Assembly: GCA_020631075.1 (NCBI GenBank) | Contig: JAHDHX010000002.1 | Coordinates: 131,462-195,461, forward strand | Length of the DNA: 64,000 bases | From: Candidatus Altimarinota bacterium | Lineage (GTDB): Bacteria; Patescibacteriota; Gracilibacteria; UBA4473 | Direction: 5' to 3' | Part shown: piece by piece, positions 29,786 to 39,400 of the stretch | Position numbering within the stretch: the stretch's first letter is position 1 | How the letters are laid out: each line of letters opens with the position of its first letter | Made by a program: the position numbers and the translations under genes | The notes under the pieces: model-generated | The model's database searches: none | What the model was told of the DNA's origin: nothing | What the model saw: the letters and a program-made list of their open reading frames with translations, nothing else

Positions 29786-31285
29786 CTAAAGAGTGAGGAG
29801 GCTGTCGGTGCTGCCGGGGGCGCTGCACCCGCGGCCGTGGTGCTCGACCCAGTCGAGGTAGTCGGGGGTGACCTCGGGGGTGACGTAGCCGCCGTCAAAG
29901 CAGCCAGTGCAGAAATTGCGGATGTCGGGGTTGCCTGCCTGGGCGGCGGCGATGAGGTCGGGGACGGTCTGGTAGAAAAGGGCGTCGACGCCGAGGACTT
30001 CGGCGATCTGCTCGGTGGTGAGGCCGTGGGCGACGAGCTCGCGCCGAGTGGGGATGTCGACTCCGTAGACGTCGGGGAAGCGGACGGCGGGTGCGCCGCT
30101 GGCGACGAAGACTTTTTGGGCGCCTGCGTCGCGGCACATCTGGACGATGGCTTTCATGGTGTTGCCGCGTACGATGGAGTCGTCGACGAGTAAGATGTTT
30201 TTGTCTTTGATCTCGAGCTCGACGGGGTTGAGCTTTTGGCGGATGGATTTCTTGCGTTTGGTTTGGTCGGGCATGATGAATGTGCGGCCGACGTAGCGGT
30301 TTTTGATCAAGCCTTCGCGGTAGGTAAGCGAAAGGTCTTGGGCGAGCTGCATAGCGACGGGGCGTGAGCTGTCGGGCACGGGGATGACGACGTCAATCGG
30401 GAGATCGGCGGCGGCGACCTGCTGGGCGAGGGCGGAGCCCATGCGGAGTTGGGTCTTATAGACTGAGATGCCGTTGAGCATGGAGTCAGGCCGGGCGAGG
30501 TAGACGTACTCAAAGATGCAGGGCTCAAGCGAACCTTCTGCGCACTGGTGGCTGTGGAGCTGGCCGTCGTGGTCGATGAGGATGGCCTCACCTGGGGCAA
30601 CATCACGCAGGAGGGTGAAGCCGAGGGCTTTGAGGGCGACGTCTTCGGAGGCGAAGCAATATTCGTCGCCTTTGACTGTCTTGCGGTGCCCGAGCACGAG
30701 GGGGCGGATGCCTTTGGGGTCGCGGAAGGCGAAGAGGCCGAGGTCGTCTATAAGTGTGATGACGCTGTAGGCACCTGTGACGTGCTGCATGAGCTGCTCG
30801 GTCGCGGTGAACACCGCTGTGCGGAGAGTGTCGGTGGTGCGGTCGCGACCTTTGACCTGGGTGTAGAGCTCGTCGGCGAAGACATTGAGCAGGAGCTCGG
30901 TGTCGGAGTCTGTCTGCAGGTAGCGGTGGTAGTGGGTGTCGAGGAGGTTTTTGAGCTCGCGGGTGTTGGTCAGGTTGCCATTATGGATGAGGTAGATGCC
31001 GAGGGGGGCATTGACAAAAAATGGCTGGGCTTCGAGTGCGTCGGCGGTGCCGGCCGTCGGGTAGCGGACATGGCCGAGGCCGACTGACCCCGGAAGTGTG
31101 GCGATGGTGCTGGGGGTGAAGACGTCACGCACGAGGCCGTTGGCTTTGTGTGCGTGGAACTTGCGCCCGTCGAAGGTGACCATGCCCGCGGCGTCTTGCC
31201 CACGGTGCTGGAGCATTAAAAGACCGTCGTAGAGGTCATAACACGCGGGAGCTGACCGCAGACTCAGGCCGATGATGCCGCACAT
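29786..31285 (-). CDS. purF: Amidophosphoribosyltransferase
   Basis: MCGIIGLSL...LQHRGQDAAGMVTFDG; VIPVPDSSRPVAMQLAQ; NILLVDDSIVRGNTMKAIVQMCRDAGA. Confidence 0.96.
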   Translation of the reverse strand: MCGIIGLSLRSAPACYDLYDGLLMLQHRGQDAAGMVTFDGRKFHAHKANGLVRDVFTPSTIATLPGSVGLGHVRYPTAGTADALEAQPFFVNAPLGIYLIHNGNLTNTRELKNLLDTHYHRYLQTDSDTELLLNVFADELYTQVKGRDRTTDTLRTAVFTATEQLMQHVTGAYSVITLIDDLGLFAFRDPKGIRPLVLGHRKTVKGDEYCFASEDVALKALGFTLLRDVAPGEAILIDHDGQLHSHQCAEGSLEPCIFEYVYLARPDSMLNGISVYKTQLRMGSALAQQVAAADLPIDVVIPVPDSSRPVAMQLAQDLSLTYREGLIKNRYVGRTFIMPDQTKRKKSIRQKLNPVELEIKDKNILLVDDSIVRGNTMKAIVQMCRDAGAQKVFVASGAPAVRFPDVYGVDIPTRRELVAHGLTTEQIAEVLGVDALFYQTVPDLIAAAQAGNPDIRNFCTGCFDGGYVTPEVTPDYLDWVEHHGRGCSAPGSTDSLLTL

Positions 31286-31360
31286 GGGGAGGAGGCTTAG
31301 GAGGGGGCCTTATAATAATGAAATCGGGGCGGAGGCCAAGACAGGCTGGGAGAATTCGGG

Positions 31361-31366
31361 TATAAT
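31361..31366 (+). promoter_or_regulatory. -10 element TATAAT, 6 nt before ATG (leaderless promoter)
   Basis: TATAAT-CGGGTG-ATG. Confidence 0.65.
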
Positions 31367-31372
31367 CGGGTG

Positions 31373-31909
31373 ATGAATTACTTTACGCTGGAGCTGGTGG
31401 GGTTGCTGGTGGTGCTCTTTGTGCTGAGTGGGGTGGCGTGGGCGGGTGTGCGCGGGGGTGCACCGTGGGTGCCGACCTCACGCAAGGGGGTGGAAAAAGC
31501 CCTGCAGCTGGCACGGCTGCAAGCGGGAGAGACGGTGTATGACGTGGGGTGTGGGGATGGGCGCACCATGTGGGCGGCGCACCGCGCGGGGGCGGGGCGG
31601 GTGGTGGGGATAGAGCTGGCGCTGCCGCTGTGGGGACTGTGCCAGCTGCGCCGTGTGCTGGGGCGGTATGCCAACACGGAGGTGCGCTGGGGCAATGCGT
31701 TTGCGCAGGGGGACTATGCAGAGGCGGACGTGCTGTTTGTATTCCTGATGACGGAGCCAATGCAAGAGTTTGAGCGGGTGGTGTGGCCGCAGCTGAAAAC
31801 AGGGACGCGGGTGGTTTCCCATGCCTTCACCATGCCGAATGTGCCCGTGCGTGAGACGGTGCCGTTTGTGAAGTGGGGGCACGCGCCGTTGTACTTGTAT
31901 GTGAAGTAG
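31373..31909 (+). CDS. SAM-dependent methyltransferase-like protein
   Basis: LQAGETVYDVGCGDGRTMWAAHRAGAGRVVGIELALPLW...WGNAFAQGDYAEADVLFVFL. Confidence 0.8.
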   Translation: MNYFTLELVGLLVVLFVLSGVAWAGVRGGAPWVPTSRKGVEKALQLARLQAGETVYDVGCGDGRTMWAAHRAGAGRVVGIELALPLWGLCQLRRVLGRYANTEVRWGNAFAQGDYAEADVLFVFLMTEPMQEFERVVWPQLKTGTRVVSHAFTMPNVPVRETVPFVKWGHAPLYLYVK

Positions 31910-31924
31910 ATTATTTTATTAATT

Positions 31925-32524
31925 TCAGTGATTTTGAATGTAATCAAGGATGTTTTGAGCTCTCTGTGAATGGATAGTATTAGTTGACTTGGATATTTTC
32001 CTGACCTTATTCATGAATTTATTATCTTGTATATTTAAAGCAATGCGGTCATAATATCTCCATGACTTATGATTTAAGGAATTAATTCGTTTTAAGATTA
32101 CATCTTGGAGCCTTTTTTTTTGTTTTTTAGATAAATGTTGAGGGTATCGGGCAAAGGCTTTAGCAATTTTTTTCAATAGATATCCTGATCTAAAGCAATA
32201 TGGATCAGCTTCAAGCCAGCATATCCCAGCCTCAATAGCTACTTTATCTCCTTTTCTTATGCGCAGAACACCTTCGTTTTCAAATTCGTATAAGTCTCTA
32301 TAAATACCGTGGTAAACATCAAGTAATTTAGTTCTGTGGTATGAATGTTTTTGATCATGAATATCCCATAGCAAATTTAGACTTTCCTTTATTGCATTTA
32401 ATTCTAGTGATCTTTTTTTAATAAATAAGCAAGAGTATTTTTGATATCCGTCTTCGGTTGTGTTTTCATTTAATTGAGACTTATTGCTTAAGTGATTTAT
32501 TATTGATTTTATTTTTTTTATCAT
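31925..32524 (-). CDS. Hypothetical protein in an AT-rich island
   Basis: 199 aa intact ORF with AT-rich codon usage, unlike flanking genes; K/I/N-rich. Confidence 0.6.
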   Translation of the reverse strand: MIKKIKSIINHLSNKSQLNENTTEDGYQKYSCLFIKKRSLELNAIKESLNLLWDIHDQKHSYHRTKLLDVYHGIYRDLYEFENEGVLRIRKGDKVAIEAGICWLEADPYCFRSGYLLKKIAKAFARYPQHLSKKQKKRLQDVILKRINSLNHKSWRYYDRIALNIQDNKFMNKVRKISKSTNTIHSQRAQNILDYIQNH

Positions 32525-32613
32525 TTTTTAGAAATATTGATAATTTTCTATACTTATTTTACTTCTGATAAGATTTTTGTATATTTTTTTAATTATTTTG
32601 TGCAATGATGTGG

Positions 32614-32619
32614 TATACT
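32614..32619 (+). promoter_or_regulatory. Extended -10 (TGTGGTATACT) upstream of the virB4-like gene
   Basis: TGTGGTATACT 28 nt before ATG. Confidence 0.55.
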
Positions 32620-32647
32620 ATTTAGATAGAAACTAGAAAAAAAGACT

Positions 32648-35167
32648 ATGGCAGACCACACCGTCGGGAGTGAGCAGGAAGATGCGCCGCTGGGCCCTGT
32701 GCCAGCGGTGCTGGCCAACCCGCCGCGAGCGGCTGTGTCAGACGGTAGCCCGAGCTGGGATGTGAACCCACCACGGCCCGTCGAAGACGACACCGACGAC
32801 AGTGAAGAGGCCGTGGTGGCGAAGACACTGGGGGAAGAAGGCGCGCTAGACGACACGGTGGTGGCCGCACCAGTGGGAGAAAAACCGAGTGTGTGGAGCC
32901 GACTGTGGGGGAGCAAAAAGAAGCCAGAGACTGAGGCCAAGACAGCGAGCCATGAGACTGTCACGCACGTGGGGGCGGCGATGACTGACCCTGCGGTGGA
33001 GCAGGTGTTGGCGGAGGTGGAGCAAGAAAATGATGAAGCGGTGGGGATGCTGGCGGAGCCAACAGGTGGGCAGGGGGACGTGCGGCTGAGTGAGGCTCCG
33101 CAGGGGGAAGCGGCAGAAAAAAGTGAGGCGGAGCATGAAGCGGGGGCGCGGGTGAAGATAACCAATGGGGAGACGCCTGGGTCGCCGCAGCACTCGATGC
33201 TGGAGCGGCTGAAGCACAAGTGGTCGGCCCATGTGGAGAAGAACAAGCAAAACGCCCAGAGCCGAGCGGCGGTCAAAAATGGCGTAGAGAAGCTGGCCGA
33301 TGCAGCGCGGCCGACTGACCGACCGCTGACGGAAGAGGAGCAGATGCAGGCGTTTTTTTTGGATTTCGAGCCGAAGCGTGACCGTAAAAAACTGACCAAG
33401 GCGCTGCGCAAGAAGATCATCGAGGCGGAGAAGCTGTACCAACAGGGGACGATCTCGATCAAGGACCTGGTGGCGCCGACGTCGATGGAATGCAAGTCCT
33501 TCAAGACGACACTCAACGGGCAGTATGTGCAGAGCTTTTATGTGACGGCGTATCCGCGGTTTGTGGAGCCGAACTGGCTGAGCTCGATCATCAACTATGA
33601 TGCGACGATGGACATTTCGATGTTTGTGTACCCAACGGAAAGTGCGAAAATAATGCGGGTGCTGCAACGCCGCGTGCTGGAGATGGTCACAACGCGCAAC
33701 ATGCAGCGTCGGAAGGGGGCGATCGCTGACCCTGGGCTGGAAACGGCGCTGGAAGACGCGGAACGACTGCGGCGTGACTTGCAGAAAGGCACGGAACGGT
33801 ACTTTCAGCTAGGGATGTATTGCACGGTGTATGCAGACACGGAGGAGAAACTGAAGTCGATCATGGAGCAGCTGAAGACGGTGCTCTCGGGCCAGATGGT
33901 GCTGACGCGCAATGCGGACTTCCGCACGGAGCGGGCGTTTAAGTCGACGCTGCCGCAGGCGACTGACCTGCTGTATGAGGTGCGGAACATGAACACCAGT
34001 CCCCTCTCGACGACGTTTCCGTTTGTGTCGAGTTCGCTGACGTCTGACGAAGGGATTTTATACGGACTGAACCGTCACAATAATTCACTGATTATCTTTG
34101 ATCGCTTCCAGCTGCAGAATGCAAACTCGGTTGTCTTTGCGGCTTCGGGGGCGGGGAAATCTTATGCGGTGAAGTTGGAAATATTGCGTTCGCTGATGAC
34201 GGGGACGGACGTGATCGTGCTCGACCCTGAAAACGAGTACCAAAACCTGACCCGTGCGGTGGGGGGGACGTACATTAACATCTCGCTGAACTCGGAGCAG
34301 CGGATCAACCCGTTTGACCTGTCGCTGCCGTATGACGCGGCTAATGCGAAGCCCGGTGACCTGTTGCGGGAAAACATCATTAACTTGATCGGGCTGCTGA
34401 ACATCATGCTGGGGAAGCTGACCCCGCTGGAGGAAGGACTAATGGATCGGGCGTTGTTTCAGACGTATAACCTCAAAGGGATCACTCCTGAAACGGTTGA
34501 CCCGACGATGTACGCCATGCCGACGATGCTCGACTTGCAGAATGTGCTGACGAGTATGCAGGGGGGGCGTGACCTGGCGCTGCGGCTGGAGAAATTTACG
34601 CGGGGAACCTTTGCGGGGTTGTTTTCTAAAGACACGAATGTGAATCTGAGCTCGGGGTTGGTGACGTTTTCTATTCGTGATCTGGAAGACCAGTTGCGGC
34701 CAGTGGCGATGTATATCTTGCTGAATTTCATCTGGTCGAAGGTGCGCTCGGACATGAAGCGGCGGATCCTGACGATCGATGAGGCGTGGAACATCGTGCA
34801 ACACGAGGACAGTGGCCGTTTCTTGCATAACCTCGTGAAGCGGGCGCGGAAGTATTACCTCGGGGTGACGACGATCACCCAAGATGTGGAGGACTTCATG
34901 GAGAGCCCATGGGGCAAACCCGTGATCACCAATGCGGCGATGACGCTGCTGCTGCGGCAGGCGCCTTCGGCGATGGACCGACTGGAAAAGGTCTTTAACC
35001 TGACCCAGGGGGAGCGGTACTTGCTGCTGAATGCGGGGCTGGGGCAGGGGCTTTTCTTTGCGGGGAGTCAGCACGTGGCGGTGCAGGTGATCGCCAGCTA
35101 TGGCGAAGACAAGCTGGTGACGACCAACCCGCAGGAGGTGCTGGAGCAGCGGCAGGCGGCGGCTTAG
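32648..35167 (+). CDS. VirB4/TraC-family type IV secretion ATPase with long acidic N-terminal extension
   Basis: VVFAASGAGKSYAVKLEILRSL (Walker A), DVIVLDPENEYQNLTRAVGGTYINISLNSEQRINPFDLS, RRILTIDEAWNIVQHEDSGRFLHNLVKRARKYYLGVTTITQDVEDF. Confidence 0.92.
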   Translation: MADHTVGSEQEDAPLGPVPAVLANPPRAAVSDGSPSWDVNPPRPVEDDTDDSEEAVVAKTLGEEGALDDTVVAAPVGEKPSVWSRLWGSKKKPETEAKTASHETVTHVGAAMTDPAVEQVLAEVEQENDEAVGMLAEPTGGQGDVRLSEAPQGEAAEKSEAEHEAGARVKITNGETPGSPQHSMLERLKHKWSAHVEKNKQNAQSRAAVKNGVEKLADAARPTDRPLTEEEQMQAFFLDFEPKRDRKKLTKALRKKIIEAEKLYQQGTISIKDLVAPTSMECKSFKTTLNGQYVQSFYVTAYPRFVEPNWLSSIINYDATMDISMFVYPTESAKIMRVLQRRVLEMVTTRNMQRRKGAIADPGLETALEDAERLRRDLQKGTERYFQLGMYCTVYADTEEKLKSIMEQLKTVLSGQMVLTRNADFRTERAFKSTLPQATDLLYEVRNMNTSPLSTTFPFVSSSLTSDEGILYGLNRHNNSLIIFDRFQLQNANSVVFAASGAGKSYAVKLEILRSLMTGTDVIVLDPENEYQNLTRAVGGTYINISLNSEQRINPFDLSLPYDAANAKPGDLLRENIINLIGLLNIMLGKLTPLEEGLMDRALFQTYNLKGITPETVDPTMYAMPTMLDLQNVLTSMQGGRDLALRLEKFTRGTFAGLFSKDTNVNLSSGLVTFSIRDLEDQLRPVAMYILLNFIWSKVRSDMKRRILTIDEAWNIVQHEDSGRFLHNLVKRARKYYLGVTTITQDVEDFMESPWGKPVITNAAMTLLLRQAPSAMDRLEKVFNLTQGERYLLLNAGLGQGLFFAGSQHVAVQVIASYGEDKLVTTNPQEVLEQRQAAA

Positions 35168-35196
35168 AGGGAAAGGTTTCTGAAGAATTTTCCTAT

Positions 35197-35228
35197 AAAA
35201 AACCACTCTGGGGACAGAGTGGGTTTTT
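35197..35228. terminator. Bidirectional intrinsic terminator between virB4-like gene and trxA
   Basis: AAAAAACCACTCTG-GGGA-CAGAGTGGGTTTTTAA between convergent genes. Confidence 0.88.
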
Positions 35229-35248
35229 AATCAGAAACTTAGAATAAA

Positions 35249-35560
35249 CTAGGCGCTGAGCATCTCTACCAGTTTTTCTTTGGGCTGGGAGCCGACGGCT
35301 TCGCCGATCAGTTCGCCGTCTTTGAAAACTTTAAAAGCGGGGATGGACATGACGCCGAACTCTTGGGCGAGCTCTGGGTCGGTGTCGACATCAATCTTGA
35401 CGATTTTTTGACCTTCGGTGAGGGTGGGGGTGAGCTCCTCCAGCAGGGGGAGCATGGCCTGACAGGGGCCACACCACGGGGCGAAGAAGTCAACGAGGAC
35501 GGTGCCTTTGAAGTCTTTTACTTCGGCCTGAAAGGTGTCTTTGGTCACGACGGTTGCCAT
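35249..35560 (-). CDS. trxA: Thioredoxin
   Basis: VLVDFFAPWCGPCQAMLPLLEEL...KIDVDTDPELAQEFGVMSIPAFKVFKDGE. Confidence 0.96.
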   Translation of the reverse strand: MATVVTKDTFQAEVKDFKGTVLVDFFAPWCGPCQAMLPLLEELTPTLTEGQKIVKIDVDTDPELAQEFGVMSIPAFKVFKDGELIGEAVGSQPKEKLVEMLSA

Positions 35561-35686
35561 GGGAAAGAGTGAAAAATGGTAGATAAGTAGTACGATTCTA
35601 GTTTACCCCACGTGGAGCGTGGGGGCGAGCAAAATGGTGGATTGTGGGTAGGCTGGACTACGGAGGGCTTTGAAATTTTGGATTTT

Positions 35687-36307
35687 TTACTGCGAATACC
35701 GTTGTTCGAGCATTTTGAGGAAGGTGAGGCACTCTTTGGCCTGGGTGGAGGCGGGGTGGTGCTGGACGACGGACTCGAAGGATTGTTTGGCGAGGGTGAA
35801 CTGTTGGTCGTTCATGTAGCAGACGCCGAGGTCGCAAAGGATGTTTGGGTCGGTGTCGCTGAGCGTATGGGCGCGCTCCAGCACGGCGATGCCGCGGGCA
35901 GAACGGTGGGAATTATAAAGAGACCAGCCGAGGCAGCGGAGGATCTCGGGGTGGTTTGGGGTCAAGCTGTCGGCGGCGGTGAGGGAGGCGATGGAGCGAG
36001 ACCACTGCTGGTGCAGGGAATACAAAAAACCCAGCAGATAGTGCGCGTTGGCGGAGCTGGGGTTGAGGGTGATGGCGTGGGTGAGGGCTTTGGTGGCGGC
36101 GTCGAGTTGCCGCAGGGAGAGGTAGCAGTCACCGAGCTCTTCGTAGGCCTCGAAACAGGTGGGGGTGTCGGTGATGACGGAGTTGAGTAGCTGGATGGCG
36201 GTGTCGTAATCCCCCGTCAGTTTGGCGTCTTCGGCCTGGTCGAGGGTGCTGAGGACGAATTCGCTGTAGTGGGTCTGGGCGGGGGTGGAGATGGGTTCGG
36301 TGGTCAT
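35687..36307 (-). CDS. TPR-repeat protein
   Basis: Repeated units CFEAYEELGDCYLSLRQLDAATKALTHAI, SANAHYLLGFLYSLHQQWSRSIASLTAA, DPNILCDLGVCYMNDQQFTLAKQSFESVV. Confidence 0.85.
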   Translation of the reverse strand: MTTEPISTPAQTHYSEFVLSTLDQAEDAKLTGDYDTAIQLLNSVITDTPTCFEAYEELGDCYLSLRQLDAATKALTHAITLNPSSANAHYLLGFLYSLHQQWSRSIASLTAADSLTPNHPEILRCLGWSLYNSHRSARGIAVLERAHTLSDTDPNILCDLGVCYMNDQQFTLAKQSFESVVQHHPASTQAKECLTFLKMLEQRYSQ

Positions 36308-36476
36308 GGGGTGGAGTTTGGGGGGGAGTTTTTTTTGGGGAATCCGCTGGCTTCTCTGGCTGAGGGATGTGGGGGTTGTATTTCATTGTACCCGAAAATG
36401 AAGGGGAAGTGAACCCTGAAGTGGGGGAAAATGAGACGTGAGCAAACGACCAGTCCCCTCCTCTGGGTGGTGGGTG

Positions 36477-39400
36477 CTATTGGCTCGGGTCTGTGACGGT
36501 GAGGGTGACGGTCTGCTGGGTGTGCTGGTCGAGGGTGTCGCGCAGGTGCAGGGTGAACTGGGTGCTGGTGCCAGTAGGCAGACCCGGGTGCTGGAAGTAG
36601 AGGGTGGAGTCGAAGGTGGTGGTGGGGTTGCCCAGTGATTCGCTGTCAGGGGGACGGGTGAAGGCGGGGTGGGCGGGGTCGAAGCTGGGGGTGTCTGAGT
36701 TGGCTGGTTTTTCAGGTGACTCGGGGCTCAATGGTGCGGTCAACTGGGCGGTGAGGGCGCGGAACAGTTGGCGGAAACTGAAAGCCCTGTCGGGGGTGTC
36801 AGTGGTGGTAGGCGCCAGAGCGAGGCTGTCGGGCAATGGGGTGGGGCGGGGCTGGCCGAAGCGGTCAAGCGATGGTTCTGTAGTGGAGGCGAAGTCGCGG
36901 TCGTTGGTGAAGTTGCCGTCGGCGTCAGTGTCGACGGTGGGGTCGAGGTCAAACCAGGCGTCTGCTAAGCCAGCGGTGGCGACCGAGGGGCGGGCGTCGA
37001 TGACGAAGGGGGTGTCGGGGGGAAGCTGTCTGGCCGTGGGGTGGGCAAACTGGGCCGTGAGGGGTTGGTCAGTGGGGGTGGGGTAGGGGTCGTGCAAGAA
37101 CTGGAACCGTGGGAAGCTGCTGACGGGGCCACGCTGGGCGGAGAGGGCGCCATACCACTTGGCGGGGGGCAGCAGGGCGAGGTGGCGGATGATGTCGGTG
37201 AGTTGGTCGAAGTGATAGAGAACGTAGGTCTGGTGCTGGTCGATCTGCACTTGGGTGCCGTCGAAGAGCTCGATAACCACTTGGTCCCCTGCCCCGAGTG
37301 CGAAGGCGGTGCCGTGCGGCAGGGCGAGATTAGGCCTAGGGGGGATGGACTCAAACTGCTCGGGGGCGTCGAGGGCGATGTGGCTGACTTCCCCCTGGGT
37401 GACGCACAGTTCGGCGTCTTCGATGATGGTCTCTTCGCCTTGCTCGATGACGATGGTGAGGGTGTCGAAGGGTTGGTCCGGGCGCTGGGGCACGCGCACG
37501 GTGACTTCTGACCGTGGGGCGAGCCCCAGCAGGGTGTGGGTGCCTGAGAGGAAGGGTTTGGGGAGGTTTGGGTCAGCGCAAGCGGACGGTGACTGGGTGA
37601 GCAGGGGGTGCTCAGGCGGGGCGATGATCTCGGGCGTGCCTGTCAGTGAAACGAGGCGCGAGGTGAGGGGGCGGATTTCATACAAACGGGGGGGGCGACG
37701 GACGAGGAAAGCCGTGCGGTCCCAGCGGTCGGAGCTGCGCACCGTGCCGCTGGTAGGGGTGTCGGTGGGGGTGTCACCCGTGAAAAAGTCGTAGAGCGGG
37801 GCGAGGAAGGGCCGGCTGGGTTGCTCGGGCGAAGGTGTCTGGCTGGTGGAGGGGGTGGCGGCCCATTCGTAGGACATGTCGGGGCGGTCGGAGATGGTCC
37901 ACTCGTAGTAGGCTGTCTGCGGGTCTAGCCTGTCAAGGCGGAGCTGGGCGCCGCGGCTGGTGGTGGTGAAGTCGAAGACTTGGGCGGGGGCAAACTGTGA
38001 CGCGAAGCGGGCAAATGACCAAAATTCAGGTGAGTCGCTGGCGACGGCGTTGGGGCTGAGTGGCTCGGCACTGGGGGGGGCACCTGCCCGACCCGCGAGC
38101 AGGTCACCGTAGCGCTGGCCACCGCCGAGACGGGGGCCCCACTGGTCGGGGCAGGACTTCAGATAAAGGTCAGACCCGATGAAGTGAAAGGTGGGCGTGT
38201 CGGCGTAGGGACACGGCTGGCTGGGGGGGGCGGCGCAGTCGTGCAGGCTTTGGTCGTAGTCAGGGTTGGCGGGGGTGGCCCCGAGCGACTGGCCGACCGC
38301 GGTGGGGAAGGACGTGAGTGGCTGGGCGAGGCCCGTGCAGGGGTCACACTGGGTGGTGCCAGCGGGCAAGAAGACCTGTGACTCTGGGGTGGGGAGGGTG
38401 ACTGACCCTGTGTCGAGGTCGATGCCGAGGCGGGCCATGGCGCGGTCAGAGAGTTCGCTGGGGGTGGAGGAAACGTCGGTCAGACGCTCGGCGCCGAAGG
38501 CTTGGGCGGCTTCTAAGATCTCGGGGGGCATGGTGCTGGCGACCAGTTGGCTGATCTCGGGCGGGTGGGCGGCCAGCTGGTGCATTTCCTCGCCCCAGTG
38601 CTGCGGCGTGGTGAACTGGGCCAGCTGCGAAAGCAGGAGCTGGCTCTGGCCGAAATTAATGTCGCCCTGACGGATGCGGTCGAGGCGAGAAGCAAAGTCA
38701 GTCGTGGCGGCGAGCACCTCCGCCGAGGGGGGGACATCGCCCCAGGCGGTCAGGGAAATGGTCTGGGTAGTGGGGCTGGCAGGCGTGTGGCTGAGGCGGG
38801 GGGTGTCGACGGGCAGGCAGTCAGGTGCGCCGCTGAGCGTGCTGAGGTTGGACAGGGTGGTGACGGAGCAATCCATGGTGGATTGGACCTGGGTGACGGT
38901 CTGGTTGAGGGCTTCGAGGGAGGGGGCGAGGTCGTACTTTAGGGTGGTGACGAGGTCTTTTTTGGGGACTTTGGGGACGTCGAATTTCCACGCGGTGGGG
39001 CTCCAGTCGAGGGGGATCATGCTCGTGCGGTTGGTGATGGACTCAATGTGGGAGTTGAGGTCCCACTCGGGGACGGGCATGATGCCCTTCAAGATGAAGC
39101 ACACGAGCTGCAGGAGTGTCTCGAGGACGTCGATGATTTTTTCGAGGGGTTCGAGGAAATTGGGGATGTCGAACGGGACGGGGGGGATGGTGGGCAGGCT
39201 GGGGAGGTCAACCGTGGGGAGGTCGAGGGTGCTGAAGTCGGGGACGCTGATGGCGGGCAGCTGCGGTGCGGAGGGCACGGTGGGAAAGCTGACGGCGGGC
39301 AGGACGGTGTCGAGGTCGAATGAGCTGGGGAGGCTGGGGGTCTGGGCCTGGGCGGTGGGCAGCAGGGGGTGGGCCGACTGGGCGACGGTGAGACGCAGGG

